Source: Amycolatopsis sp. NBC_01480 (GTDB lineage Bacteria > Actinomycetota > Actinomycetes > Mycobacteriales > Pseudonocardiaceae). From it: DNA of 64,000 nt. Position numbers and translations under genes: made by a program. Below are positions 49,715 to 59,085 of this stretch, one piece after another. The notes under the pieces are model-generated. The model was given only the letters and a program-made list of their open reading frames with translations, had not been told where the DNA came from and did no database searches. The stretch lies in assembly GCF_036227205.1 (NCBI RefSeq), contig NZ_CP109442.1, positions 7,626,001 through 7,690,000 of the forward strand. Reading direction: 5' to 3'. The number at the start of each line of letters is the position of its first letter. Position 1 is the first letter of the stretch.

Positions 49715-49814
49715 CTGGTCCGGACCGGGCAGAGAGTGTCTTCCCCCAGCAGATTCCCCATGGCAGCGATGGTCTCACGTCCGCCGGACCACCGTCCCGG
49801 CTCGGAGAATCCTG

Positions 49815-50126
49815 ATGCAGCTGACCGGCACGTTGGCGACGCGGGCCTCGGTGTTGGGGCCGAGCACGGGGTTCTTGTGGTTGGAGATGTACCGCGCCCG
49901 CGACACCGGCGCCGAACAGAACCGCCCGCAGTACGGCGACCCGATCGGCTGCCCGGTCCTGGCCGTCGGCGCGGCGGACTACCTCGGGGATGCGGTGGCG
50001 CAGCAGCTCACGCAGGTGGCTCGCGACGTCCGCGGCGTGGTGATTCCGGCGGCCGGGCACAACATCGCCTGGGAGAACCCGGCCGCCTTGGCCGAGGCGT
50101 ACTTGGAGTTCTTCGCCGTGGGCTGA
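49815..50126 (+). pseudogene. C-terminal remnant of an alpha/beta hydrolase
   Basis: 103 codons with a plausible GGAG before the ATG. The protein corresponds only to the last third of an epoxide hydrolase/haloalkane dehalogenase-like enzyme: GCPVLAVGAADYLGDAVAQQ and the catalytic histidine loop VVIPAAGHNIAWENPAALAE. The nucleophile elbow and lid are absent, so it cannot be a working hydrolase; the upstream sequence does not carry the missing part. It may still be translated. An intact relative lies in the opposite direction at 50148-50900. Confidence 0.6.
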
Positions 50127-50147
50127 TCTGCGCGCAGGCGAAAGCCC

Positions 50148-50900
50148 TCAGCGGATCGTGGCCCGGAAGTCGGTCAGGACCGCGGCGCCCCGGGCCGGGT
50201 CTTCGGTCATCCACCAGTGGCCCAGGCCTTCGAGCACCGCCACTCGGGCACCGGCCCGGCCGGCGGCTCGACGGCGTTGTGCTTCGGTGCCGACGGCCTG
50301 GTCCGCGGTGGCCAGGATCGCCAGACCCGGACGCGCCGCCGCGCGCGCCAAGTCCAGCCCGAGACCGAGCGTGCCCGGATCGGCGGCCGAGCGGTACAGC
50401 GCGAGGACCGCTCGGCCCATCGCCGCGTCCTGCCCCTCCGCGACGCGAGCCGCGACTTGCCGGCTCATTCCCCGCTCCGCCAACGCTTCCGTACGCTCCT
50501 CGGCCGTGCCGCCGAACCGCGCCAGGACATCAGCTTCACCGACATCCGGTGTCTGCCACCGGCGAGCGAACTCGTGCCACTGGTATTCGGGGTCGTAGAT
50601 CCCGAGCACGTCGCACGCCCAGCTGCGGACGAGGTCCGGGCGGCTCAGCACCACGTTCACCACGTGGGCGCCACCCCAGTCATGACCCACCAGGTCCACC
50701 GGCTCGCCCAGCGCCGTCAGCTCCTCGACGAGCCAGTCCCGGTAGTCCGTCTGGGTAGCGCCGAACCCGGCGGGCAGCGGCGCGCCGAAACCGGGCGGGG
50801 ACAGGCAGATCAGGTCAGACCGGGCGTCGGCGAGCTCGGCCAGCAGTGGTGCCCAGACCGCCGTCGTCTCCGGGTTCCCGTGGACGAAGACCGCGGGCAT
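50148..50900 (-). CDS. Alpha/beta hydrolase (haloalkane dehalogenase/epoxide hydrolase type)
   Basis: 250 residues. The core motifs are HGNPETTAVW (oxyanion region), Asp74 as nucleophile in LVGHDWGGAHVV, and the base histidine in LEGLGHWWMTEDP. An Asp nucleophile points to ester-intermediate enzymes such as haloalkane dehalogenases or epoxide hydrolases rather than lipases. No signal peptide. The ATG overlaps by one base the stop of the upstream DUF1330 gene, so the two form an operon divergent from the TetR regulator at 51359. Confidence 0.82.
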   Translation of the reverse strand: MPAVFVHGNPETTAVWAPLLAELADARSDLICLSPPGFGAPLPAGFGATQTDYRDWLVEELTALGEPVDLVGHDWGGAHVVNVVLSRPDLVRSWACDVLGIYDPEYQWHEFARRWQTPDVGEADVLARFGGTAEERTEALAERGMSRQVAARVAEGQDAAMGRAVLALYRSAADPGTLGLGLDLARAAARPGLAILATADQAVGTEAQRRRAAGRAGARVAVLEGLGHWWMTEDPARGAAVLTDFRATIR

Positions 50901-51268
50901 CAGGCGGCGAACGGTGTGGTCGGCTGCAGCACCGATTCCACCAGCGCCTCGCTGCGCAGGTGGGCGACGGCCTGGTATTCGGGGTCGCGGATCATGGCGG
51001 CGAACGCCTGGCGGTCCGGGTAGCGGACCAGGACCACCATGTCCCAGGCCTGGCCGTCCTCGGCGACCAGGGCCCGGCCGCCGTCGCCCAGGTACACCAC
51101 GCTCAGGCCGTAGCGGGCGTTGATGGACGGGGCGAGCGCCTCGGCGTAGCGCTGGTAGCTCTCGCGGCCGCCGTCCGGGCGGAAGCGCAACAGGTTGAGC
51201 ATCACGACCGGGCCGCCCGGGTCGTCGGTGACCAGGGCGTCGAGTGCGCGTTCGTCGATTTCGATCAT
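50900..51268 (-). CDS. DUF1330-family protein
   Basis: 122 residues, AGGAGG before the ATG. A dimeric alpha/beta ferredoxin-like barrel fold of the DUF1330 type: PVVMLNLLRFRPDGGRESYQ, RYAEALAPSINARYGLSVVY, DMVVLVRYPDRQAFAAMIRD. Function in the family is not established; some are linked to monooxygenase or stress responses. Co-transcribed with the alpha/beta hydrolase and probably repressed by the divergent TetR protein. Confidence 0.8.
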   Translation of the reverse strand: MIEIDERALDALVTDDPGGPVVMLNLLRFRPDGGRESYQRYAEALAPSINARYGLSVVYLGDGGRALVAEDGQAWDMVVLVRYPDRQAFAAMIRDPEYQAVAHLRSEALVESVLQPTTPFAA

Positions 51269-51316
51269 CGGAAGCCTCCTGGAGCCGGTATCGAGTACGC
51301 CGCCCACCCTACACAT

Positions 51317-51352
51317 ACTTGTTGGGTGACACGCAAGTTTCTTTGCTAGGCT
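51317..51352 (+). promoter_or_regulatory. Promoter and inverted repeat before the TetR gene
   Basis: ACTTG (51317-51321) and CAAGT (51334-51338) form an inverted repeat around a GTGACA-like -35 region, and TAGGCT (51347-51352) fits a -10 box. The ATG starts only six bases after this -10, so the transcript would be leaderless or nearly so. The repeat is a probable autoregulatory operator also controlling the divergent DUF1330/hydrolase operon. Confidence 0.45.
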
Positions 51353-51358
51353 CCGGGC

Positions 51359-51958
51359 ATGACGACCACCCGCCGCACCCAGCAGGAACGCCGTGACCAG
51401 GCCGAGGCCGCGCTGCTGACGGCCGCCGCCGAGCTGGTCGTCGAGCAGGGGGTCAGGTCGCTGACCCTGGCCCGTGTGGGGGAACGCGCCGGGTACAGCC
51501 GCGGCATCGTCACCCACCATTTCGGCGGCAAGCAGGCACTGGTGGAACGGCTGGCCCGGGCGACGCAGACCGCGTTCGTGCCGGGCCTCGACGAGGTGCC
51601 GCCCGGGCCGGACCGCCTCCTGCGCCTGGTCGACGGTTACCTCGGCGAACTGGCCCGCATCGGCGTGTTCAACCAGGCCTTCCTGCTGCTGTGGGCCGAG
51701 GCCGCCACCCAACCCGACCTGGCCCCGATCTTCCGCGAGCGCGACGAGGCCTTCCGCGCCGACCTGCGCGACGACGTCGTGGCCGGGATCGCGGACGGTG
51801 CCGTCGCCCCCGGCCTCAAGCCCGAAGACGTCGCGATCGCCATCGTCGGACAGCTGCGCGGGATCGCCCTGCAACGGCTGCTGGACCCGCGTGGTGTCGA
51901 CGTCGAGCAGCTGCGCCGCAGTGTCACCGGTTACTGGCGACGGGTCCTCGCGCCGTAA
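51359..51958 (+). CDS. TetR-family regulator
   Basis: 199 residues. Helix-turn-helix: AALLTAAAELVVEQGVRSLT, ARVGERAGYSRGIVTHHFGG. C-terminal helical domain of the TetR_C type (LLRLVDGYLGELARIGVFNQ, LLLWAEAATQPDLAPIFRER). Not related closely to the two TetR paralogues in the catabolic block. It is divergent from the DUF1330/alpha-beta hydrolase pair and most likely represses it. There is no ribosome site, consistent with leaderless translation. Its stop abuts the stop of the convergent gene (TAATCA). Confidence 0.85.
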   Translation: MTTTRRTQQERRDQAEAALLTAAAELVVEQGVRSLTLARVGERAGYSRGIVTHHFGGKQALVERLARATQTAFVPGLDEVPPGPDRLLRLVDGYLGELARIGVFNQAFLLLWAEAATQPDLAPIFRERDEAFRADLRDDVVAGIADGAVAPGLKPEDVAIAIVGQLRGIALQRLLDPRGVDVEQLRRSVTGYWRRVLAP

Positions 51959-52954
51959 TCACCTCGGAGCGTCGGAGGCCAGCGGGTAGGAGACGTAAGC
52001 GAAGCGGGCCGAGTCCGGGCTCCAGCTGTTGACGTTGATGGTGCCCTGGCCGCCGAACAGCGGCACGCGGGCTAGCGGCGCGGACCAGTCCGAGACCTCG
52101 ACGACGACGAGTTCCACCGGCAGGTTCTCCGGATGGCCCTCGGTGCCCACCGGGAACTGGAGGTAGACCGCGAGCCGCCCGTCGGGGGAGAGGTGCGGGA
52201 ACCAGTCGACGGTGTCGGTGGTGGCGAGCCGCTCGACCCGCTCCGGCGCGGGATCCGCACTGGGCACCCTGGCCAGCTGGGAGTGGCCGGGGCGGCCGGC
52301 CCACTGCTCGGTGTTGAAGTAGAGCCATTCGCCGTCGGGGGACCACTCGATCCCGTCGACGGTGCTGGGCCCGGTGTCGCACACCGTGACAGGGCCGCCC
52401 TCGGCGGGGATCAGGGCGAGCCTCGCCGGGCTGCCCGCCATGTCGATCAGCACGAAGCCGAGCGTTTTCCCGTCGGGCGAGACGCCGTGCAGGAAATGCC
52501 ACACCGCGTCGTCGCCGGTGACCCGGCGGACAGGGCCGCCGTCGAGGGAACCGTGGTAGATCTGCCCGTCCATCGCCGACATGAAGATCGAGGCGCCGCC
52601 GGGATCGAGCACGTGGTCGTTGTTGAGGTACGGCAGGTCCTCGTACTCGATCCGGCGGGGCCGGCCGGCGGAACCGAGCGGGAGCGCCCACAGCGCGCCC
52701 TCCCCGTTCAAATAGAGGGTCTTGCCGTCGTTCGACCAGTTCGGCGCTTCGAGCAGCAGGTCGTCGAACTCGGCGACGACCGTGCTCGAGCGGGAGGCCA
52801 CGTCGAACACGGTGACGCGACAGGTCTGCCCGGGCGCCAGCGGCCGCGAGAGGCCGCCGGGGGTCTGCTCGAGCTGGCGGGTGAATTCGAGCGGGGTCCG
52901 CACGCCGAGCGCCGCGGCGCCGGAGGTGGGGGAGTCCTGTGGGGCTGGGGTCAT
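51959..52954 (-). CDS. TolB-like beta-propeller protein
   Basis: 331 residues, AGAGGAG upstream of the ATG. Repeated blades with WSxDGK/SPDGK-type turns (APNWSNDGKTLYL, GVSPDGKTLGFVL, GIEWSPDGEWLYFN, HLSPDGRLAVYLQ, SWSPDSARFAYVS) make a WD40-like/TolB propeller of about six blades. No signal peptide, no catalytic domain. Possibly a scaffold or sugar/peptide-binding protein. It stands alone between the TetR gene and a lipoprotein. Confidence 0.75.
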   Translation of the reverse strand: MTPAPQDSPTSGAAALGVRTPLEFTRQLEQTPGGLSRPLAPGQTCRVTVFDVASRSSTVVAEFDDLLLEAPNWSNDGKTLYLNGEGALWALPLGSAGRPRRIEYEDLPYLNNDHVLDPGGASIFMSAMDGQIYHGSLDGGPVRRVTGDDAVWHFLHGVSPDGKTLGFVLIDMAGSPARLALIPAEGGPVTVCDTGPSTVDGIEWSPDGEWLYFNTEQWAGRPGHSQLARVPSADPAPERVERLATTDTVDWFPHLSPDGRLAVYLQFPVGTEGHPENLPVELVVVEVSDWSAPLARVPLFGGQGTINVNSWSPDSARFAYVSYPLASDAPR

Positions 52955-53176
52955 TTCGGGAACTTCTCCTCTGCCAGTGGGATTACCCGACCCGGGTCAG
53001 TGTGGTCGCGAACTGATCGACCAGCACGGAGGTCCCGTTCAGGTGCAGTCCGTCGGTGGCAGCGGGCCGGGGTAACGGAACGGGACCATCGGGCCCGCGG
53101 CCGCCGTTTCCTGTTGCATCCCGGGTGAATCCGCCGACTGGGGGTGCAGGAACACCGGCTAAGCGGAGGCGACGGC

Positions 53177-53542
53177 ATGAACAGGATGGGCTGGGCGGTA
53201 CCGGCACTGATGCTCGCGGGGGCGGGACTCGTCGGGTGCGGCGTCACGGTGCCCGGCACCGCTGTGCCCGCACCCGTGGCTCCCGCATCGAAAGCGGGTA
53301 CGCAGCAGACCGCGCCCGCCCCCGTGACAGTGACCGCGCCGCCGGTCGTGGTGGTCCAGCCGCAGGCAACCGTGACCCGGCCGACGGCTGTCCCGGCGTT
53401 GACCCCGTGCCAGCGGCTGTTCGCCGACGGTTACTCGTACAGCTACGCCTACGACGAGTGGGCGAAAGCGGGCTACCCCCTGAGCTGGGACGCGGACCGC
53501 GACGGCTACCCCTGCGAACAGTCCTACGGGAACCAGAACTGA
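53177..53542 (+). CDS. Excalibur-domain lipoprotein
   Basis: 121 residues from the ATG at 53177 (GGAGG upstream). Lipobox LAGAGLVGC with Cys21 as the lipid-modified residue; then a Pro/Ala/Thr/Val-rich spacer (about 25-80) and a C-terminal excalibur calcium-binding motif (DADRDGYPCE) with a preceding Cys. Membrane-anchored, outside the cell; the extracellular domain probably binds Ca2+ and may sense or hold it. Exact function unknown. Confidence 0.8.
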   Translation: MNRMGWAVPALMLAGAGLVGCGVTVPGTAVPAPVAPASKAGTQQTAPAPVTVTAPPVVVVQPQATVTRPTAVPALTPCQRLFADGYSYSYAYDEWAKAGYPLSWDADRDGYPCEQSYGNQN

Positions 53543-53590
53543 GCCCGGGCCACGATTCCTGGACTGATCGGCCGGGTGCGTTCGGAGGCG

Positions 53591-54154
53591 TCAGGACAGC
53601 TGACCGTCGTAGTCCGGGAGCTGGTAACCCTTCAGGTAGTTGCCGCCCGCCAGGTCGTGGTCGTGGTTGCCGATGTTCTCCAGGATCACGTAACCGTCGT
53701 CGGTGTATTCCTGGCGGCAGCGCTGCTTGGTGGCGCCCTGGCTCGAGTCGCCGGATTCCTTGGTGCACAAGCCATCGACCGCGTAACCGGCGCTGGTGAG
53801 CTGATCGGTGGTCTCCGACGCGGAGCCCGCGCTGCGTGCCGTCGCGAAGAGCACGGACACCCCGTGGTCGCCGGCCCATTGAGCGACCGCGAGGACCGGC
53901 TTGTTCGGCTTTCCCGGGTGGTACCCCGTCTCCAGCGCCGTGTTGTCGATGTCCAGCACGATCGCCGGCTTCTGGCCGCCCTCGTCGAGGTGGTCCTGCA
54001 GCCACGGGATCGCCGGATCGATCACCTGCTTCACGTCGGACTGCCACTGCGCGTAGCTCGGCAGACTCGCCGGCGCCGCTTGCGCCGTACCCGAACAAAC
54101 CGCGGCCGCGACCACCGCGGCCAGAACCCCACCACGTACCCCGCGAAGCGCCAT
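53591..54154 (-). CDS. Secreted HAD-family acid phosphatase
   Basis: 187 residues from the ATG at 54154 (AAGGAG upstream; a GTG one codon earlier is less well placed). A Sec signal (RGGVLAAVVAAAVCSGTAQA) leads to a HAD class B acid phosphatase-like domain: the nucleophile motif is VLDIDNTALET (Asp68, Asp70), then LFATARSAG and the C-terminal DDGYVILENIGNHDHDLAGG with the metal-binding Asp. The protein probably hydrolyses phosphomonoesters outside the membrane. Confidence 0.83.
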   Translation of the reverse strand: MALRGVRGGVLAAVVAAAVCSGTAQAAPASLPSYAQWQSDVKQVIDPAIPWLQDHLDEGGQKPAIVLDIDNTALETGYHPGKPNKPVLAVAQWAGDHGVSVLFATARSAGSASETTDQLTSAGYAVDGLCTKESGDSSQGATKQRCRQEYTDDGYVILENIGNHDHDLAGGNYLKGYQLPDYDGQLS

Positions 54155-54252
54155 CACATCTCCTTACCAGGGGAAGAAAGCCGCGCGAGGCTATCCCGAA
54201 ACGATGATGACCTTGTACCTGCGAACGTTCGATAACGGACATTCACCTCAGT

Positions 54253-54575
54253 CCCAGGAAACCCGGCAGTTTCGCGGAGCGTGCTACGTCCACTGCCGCC
54301 GGATACACGTGGACCCAAGCCGGGAACGGGTGCTCCACCGCGATCCGCTGGCACAACGGGGTGGCCGAAGACCTCGGCCGGGTGTTCGGGGAGCAGACCG
54401 GACCGCCGACCGCGGCTACGCGCTCGGGGTCTGGGAAAGCGGCGTCCTCGCCGACACCCTCGTCACCAGCCCGGACTCCGGCGGCTTCGGCCGGCCGGTG
54501 CTCACCGACGACGGCGTCATCGCGACCACGATCGGCGACACCGTGGCGACCTTCCGGCGCAGCTGCACCGCGTAG
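54253..54575 (+). pseudogene. Frameshifted remnant of an unidentified coding region
   Basis: One frame reads AGYTWTQAGNGCSTAIRWHN followed by GVAEDLGRVFGEQTG up to about 54405. The coherent continuation (RGYALGVWESGVLADTLVTS and further to RRSCTA) is in a different frame and ends at 54575. The two parts together look like the end of a single secreted-type protein that has lost its start and suffered a shift. I cannot name the family. A real small gene in the second frame alone cannot be ruled out. Confidence 0.4.
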
Positions 54576-54770
54576 GACTCCCTTGCGGGGGGCGAAAAGC
54601 TCTTTCCGGACAGACGTGCCGAAGTCCGCCGGCGAGGGTGTGGCGCCGGACACGAGCGGCCCGGTGAGCGGCCGGGGCTTGCGAAGATCGAATCGTGGGC
54701 ACGGAACTCCTCAGCGCCGGGAAGCCAGGCCGGGCTCCCCGCGCGAACGGCAGCGGGGCGGTGGCCGCGC

Positions 54771-55994
54771 GTGGCTGAGGAGTTCCGGCTGCGCTCGGTG
54801 GCCGTCGCGGTGTACGGGCCGGCCGCGTTGTTCGGGCTCGCCGAGGGGTCGATGCTGCCGGTCGTGGCACTGAGCGCGATCGACCGCGGCGCCACGACTC
54901 CCGTCGCGGCGCTGATCGGGGCGTTGCTGGGGATCGGGGCGCTGGTCACGAACATCCCGGCGGGCATCCTCGCGACGCGGGTCGGCGAGCGGAAGTCGAT
55001 GGTCCTCGCCGCGGCGGTTTCGGCCGTCGGGCTGGTGCTGTGCCTGGTGAACATCGGCACGGGGCAGGGCGCGCTGGTGCTCTACGGCGCCGGCGTCCTG
55101 CTGATCGGCGCCGCGAGCGCGGTCTACAGCCTCGCGCGGCAGTCGTACCTGACCGAATCCGTGCCGCTGCACATGCGGGCGCGGGCGTTGTCGACGCTCG
55201 GCGGGACGATGCGCGTCGGGCTGTTCCTCGGGCCGTTCGCCGGGGCCGCGGTGATGCAGTTCTGGGGCACGGCCGGCGCGTACTACCTGAGCCTGGTCGC
55301 GGTGCTCGCCGCCGGCGCCGTCGCGTACCGGGTGCCGGATCTGGAGACGACCGCGGAACACCGCGCGGCCGTCGCGGCGATCACGACCTGGGGGATGATC
55401 AAGCAGAAGTGGCGCGTGTACGCCACTTTGGGCGTCGGCGTGCTGCTGCTTTCCGGGATCCGGCAGACGCGCCAGACCGTGGTCCCGCTGTGGGCCGCGC
55501 ACCTCGGCCTTTCGCCCACGGTCAGTTCGCTGATCTACGGCTTCGCCGGCGCGATCGACGCGCTCGTGTTCTACCCGGCGGGCAAGGTGATGGACCGGCA
55601 CGGGCGCCGGTGGGTCGCGGTGCCGTCCGCGTTCGTGCTCGGCGCTTCCTTCGTCCTGATGCCGCTCACGCACGGCGCGGTGCTGCTCGCCGTCGTGGCC
55701 ATGGTGATGGGGTTCGGCAACGGCATCGGCTCGGGCATCGTGATGACCCTCGGCGCCGACGTCTCCCCGTCCGTCGGCCGCCCGACGCACCTCGGCATCT
55801 GGAACGAACTGGGCGACATCGGCTCCGGCCTGGGCCCGCTGCTGCTCGCCGGCGTGACCGCGCTCGCCGGGCTCGGGCTGGGGATCGTCGTCAGCGGGCT
55901 GGTCGGTTTCGCCGCGGCCGGTGCGTTGTGGACGTGGATTCCACGGCCTTCGCGCGGACTTCGCCCGGCCGCGGTGCGAGGCCCGCCATCGTGA
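54771..55994 (+). CDS. MFS transporter
   Basis: 407 residues with a GTG start. Twelve membrane segments, with the MFS loop-2 motif GILATRVGERKSMVLAAAVS and loop-8 GKVMDRHGRRWVAVPSAFVL; charged residues are few. It resembles drug-efflux-type carriers (LARQSYLTESVPLHMRARAL). Substrate unknown. The ribosome site is weak. An N-terminal extension is not needed to make the first helix. Confidence 0.8.
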   Translation: MAEEFRLRSVAVAVYGPAALFGLAEGSMLPVVALSAIDRGATTPVAALIGALLGIGALVTNIPAGILATRVGERKSMVLAAAVSAVGLVLCLVNIGTGQGALVLYGAGVLLIGAASAVYSLARQSYLTESVPLHMRARALSTLGGTMRVGLFLGPFAGAAVMQFWGTAGAYYLSLVAVLAAGAVAYRVPDLETTAEHRAAVAAITTWGMIKQKWRVYATLGVGVLLLSGIRQTRQTVVPLWAAHLGLSPTVSSLIYGFAGAIDALVFYPAGKVMDRHGRRWVAVPSAFVLGASFVLMPLTHGAVLLAVVAMVMGFGNGIGSGIVMTLGADVSPSVGRPTHLGIWNELGDIGSGLGPLLLAGVTALAGLGLGIVVSGLVGFAAAGALWTWIPRPSRGLRPAAVRGPPS

Positions 55995-56079
55995 CGACGG
56001 AGCTTACGGCCGCCGGCCAGTGCGGCCCGGCGCCGTCAGTAGGCTCCACCTGGCCCGATCGGACGAAGGAGGCCAGACC

Positions 56080-59000
56080 TTGCCCTTGGTGCACGCGGTG
56101 TGGTCTCCGGGCCGCGGCCTGCTGCTCTGGGCGGAGCAGAAGGCCCCGGCCGGCACGTCGAGCCGATCGGCGCAGATCGCGCTGCCGCATCCGTTCGCGG
56201 TCTCCAGCGCGAAGCTGACCGAATTGCATCCCGGCAAGCCCACGTCGGTGACGTTGCTGCTGCCTTCTCGGGCAAGCCGGCCGCTCGCCTCCTCCGAGCA
56301 GACAGGCAAGCGGCGTGGCCCGGCGCCGTCGTTGCGGCCGTGGTCGGTGCCGGCGTTGATCGTGGACGCGACCGAGCTGGACGATCTCGACGATTCGGCC
56401 TCGTACGGCGCCTCGGTCACCTACCTGCGGGCCGTGGGCCGGCTGGCCGCGGATCTGGTGCGGCGCGGGCGGGTCCTGCCGACGCTGGTCCGCCGCGGCG
56501 ACGCGGCGGAGGCACGATGGCGTCCGGTGTTGCAGGGTGTGGACTTCGTCGCGTTCGACGCGCTGGTCGCGGCCATGCCGCCGGTCGGGCGGGCCGAGCA
56601 GATCGCGCCGCTGACCGGGGCCTCGCCGCGTGCGCTCGTCACCGATGCCCTGCACACCATGGTCGACGCGGCGGTCCGGGACCGGCTGGCGCGGGCGGAT
56701 CCTCCCGTCGACCTGCGCGGGGGCCGGGGCGCGGCCGGAGTGTGGCTGGCCGCGTTGCAGGGCGGCATTCCCGGCGTCGAGCTGCCGCTGGGGGAGCTGG
56801 GTGTGGTGGCCGACGCCGTCGCGAAGTGGGACGAGGTCGCCGACACCGACATCGTCGATGGGCGGGCGTGTTTCCGGCTGGCCGAAGTCCGCACCCTGCG
56901 CCCACCGGACGCGGACGATCCCGACGACCAGACCGGCGACGGCTCCCAGTGGCAGCTGCAGTTCCTCCTGCGCGCCACCGCCGATCCGAGCCTGCTGCTG
57001 TCGGCGGAGCAGATCTGGTCGGGCGAGGCGAACGGGCTGCTCCGGGATCCGCGGGGGCTGCTCGTCGCCGAACTGGGCCGGGCCGCGCTGGTGGAGCCGA
57101 TGCTGGCGCCGGCGCTGCGCCGTACCCAGCCGTCCGAGTACGACCTGTCCGTCGAGGAAACCGAGCAGTTCCTGACTTCGGGCGCGACCCGGCTGATCGA
57201 GGCCGGGTTCGAGGCGCAGCTGCCGGCCACCTGGGACGGCCGGCGCCGGCTCGGGCTGCGGCTTTCGGTCCACAGCACGCCGTCGGAGCAGGTCGTCGCG
57301 CGCAGCCGGGTCGGCCGCGACGAGCTGGCCGGGTTCCGCTGGACGATCGCGGTGGGCGACACGGAAATCGGCGAGGACGAGCTGGCCAGGCTCGTCGCGG
57401 CGAAGACCCGGCTGGTGCGGCTGCGCGGCCGGTGGATCAGCGTGGACGCCGAGCGCCTGCTCGCCGGCCTCGAGTTCCTGCGCCGCAACCGGCACCGGCG
57501 CCCCACCGCGGGCGAGCTGCTGGAGCTCGTCCACCTCGCGGGGGAGGCGCCGCTCCCGGTCACCGACGTCAGCGCCGACGGCTGGGTCGGGGACGTCCTG
57601 GCCGGGCGCGTCCACCAGACGCTGCAACCGGTCGAGGTGCCGCCGACGTTCCGGGCCACGCTGCGCCCGTACCAGGAGCGCGGGGTCGCCTGGCTGGCTT
57701 TCATGTCGGCGCTGGGGCTCGGCGCGTGCCTGGCCGACGACATGGGCCTCGGCAAAACCGTCCAGGCGTTGGCGCTCGAAGCCGTCGAACGGGCGGACCA
57801 CGAGCGCAGGCCGACGCTGGTGCTGTGCCCGATGTCGCTGGTCGGCATGTGGCAACGGGAGGCGGCGAACTTCGCCCCGGCCCTCCGGGTCCACGCCCAC
57901 CACGGCAGCGCCCGCGCGCACGGGGACGCGCTCGCCGAGCAGATCGCCGCGGCCGACCTCGTCGTCACGACCTACGCCACCGCCGCCCGTGACGCCGACG
58001 AACTCGCGACGTTCGAGTGGCAGCGCCTGGTGCTCGACGAAGCGCACGCGATCAAGAACGCTGACACAGCAACGGCCAAGGCGGTGCGGCGCTTCTCCTC
58101 CGGGCACCGGCTCGCGCTCACCGGCACCCCGGTGGAAAACCGGCTGGCGGACCTGTGGTCGGTGCTGGACCTGCTCAACCCCGGGCTGCTCGGCAGCCGG
58201 TTCGAGTTCCGGCAGCGGTTCGCGGTCCCGATCGAGCGGCGGGACGACACCGCGACGGCGGCCGACCTGCGCCGGCTCACGCAGCCGTACCTGCTGCGCC
58301 GGGTGAAGACGGATCCCGCGATCGTGCCGGAGCTGCCGGAAAAGCTGGAAATCCGGCAGGAATACCGGCTGACCCGCGAGCAGGGCACGCTGTACAGCGC
58401 GATCGTCGACGAGATGATGAAGAAGATCGAGAACAGCCAGGGCATCAAGCGCCGCGGCAACATCCTCGCCGCGATCACGAAGCTCAAGCAGGTCTGCAAC
58501 CACCCCGCGCACCTGCTGCACGACGGCTCCCCGATCGGCCACCGCTCCGGCAAGGTGATCCGCCTCGAAGAGATCCTGGCGGAAATCCTGGCGTCGGGCG
58601 ATCGGGTGCTGTGTTTCACGCAGTACACCGAATTCGGCCACATGCTGGTGCCGCACCTTTCGGACCGGCTCGGCACCGAGGTCGCGTTTTTGCACGGGGG
58701 CCTGGCAAAAGGCGCGCGGGACGCGATCGTGGAACGCTTCCAGGCCGGCGACGGGCCGCGGATCCTCTTGCTGTCGCTCAAAGCCGGCGGCTCCGGGCTC
58801 ACGCTGACCGCCGCCAGCCAGGTGCTGCACCTGGACCGCTGGTGGAACCCGGCGGTGGAGAACCAGGCCACCGACCGGGCGTTCCGGATCGGGCAGGGAA
58901 GGAACGTGCAGGTCCGGAAGTTCGTCTGCCCGGGCACCATCGAAGAGCGCATCGACGCGGTGATCACCAGGAAACGCGCGCTGGCCGGACGGGTTGTCGG

Positions 59001-59085
59001 CGAGGGCGAAAGCTGGCTGACCGAACTGTCGACGGACTCGTTGCGCGGGGTGCTCGCGCTGGGGGAGGAGGCGATCGATGACTGA
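56080..59085 (+). CDS. SNF2-family DEAD/DEAH helicase
   Basis: 1001 residues with a TTG start: GAAGGAGG is seven bases upstream, and the sequence from there is normal for the family (VHAVWSPGRGLLLWAEQ). Residues 1-525 are the bacterial SNF2-associated domain. Motor part: LADDMGLGKTVQALALEAVE (Walker A near 552), LVLDEAHAIKNADTATAKAV (DEAH near 653), LTGTPVENRLADLWSVLDLL, and the helicase C domain VLCFTQYTEFGHMLV, AGGSGLTLTAASQVLHLDRW, ENQATDRAFRIGQGRNVQV. Likely remodels protein-DNA complexes; used with the overlapping SWIM gene in an unknown process (transcription or DNA repair are guesses). Confidence 0.9.
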   Translation: MPLVHAVWSPGRGLLLWAEQKAPAGTSSRSAQIALPHPFAVSSAKLTELHPGKPTSVTLLLPSRASRPLASSEQTGKRRGPAPSLRPWSVPALIVDATELDDLDDSASYGASVTYLRAVGRLAADLVRRGRVLPTLVRRGDAAEARWRPVLQGVDFVAFDALVAAMPPVGRAEQIAPLTGASPRALVTDALHTMVDAAVRDRLARADPPVDLRGGRGAAGVWLAALQGGIPGVELPLGELGVVADAVAKWDEVADTDIVDGRACFRLAEVRTLRPPDADDPDDQTGDGSQWQLQFLLRATADPSLLLSAEQIWSGEANGLLRDPRGLLVAELGRAALVEPMLAPALRRTQPSEYDLSVEETEQFLTSGATRLIEAGFEAQLPATWDGRRRLGLRLSVHSTPSEQVVARSRVGRDELAGFRWTIAVGDTEIGEDELARLVAAKTRLVRLRGRWISVDAERLLAGLEFLRRNRHRRPTAGELLELVHLAGEAPLPVTDVSADGWVGDVLAGRVHQTLQPVEVPPTFRATLRPYQERGVAWLAFMSALGLGACLADDMGLGKTVQALALEAVERADHERRPTLVLCPMSLVGMWQREAANFAPALRVHAHHGSARAHGDALAEQIAAADLVVTTYATAARDADELATFEWQRLVLDEAHAIKNADTATAKAVRRFSSGHRLALTGTPVENRLADLWSVLDLLNPGLLGSRFEFRQRFAVPIERRDDTATAADLRRLTQPYLLRRVKTDPAIVPELPEKLEIRQEYRLTREQGTLYSAIVDEMMKKIENSQGIKRRGNILAAITKLKQVCNHPAHLLHDGSPIGHRSGKVIRLEEILAEILASGDRVLCFTQYTEFGHMLVPHLSDRLGTEVAFLHGGLAKGARDAIVERFQAGDGPRILLLSLKAGGSGLTLTAASQVLHLDRWWNPAVENQATDRAFRIGQGRNVQVRKFVCPGTIEERIDAVITRKRALAGRVVGEGESWLTELSTDSLRGVLALGEEAIDD

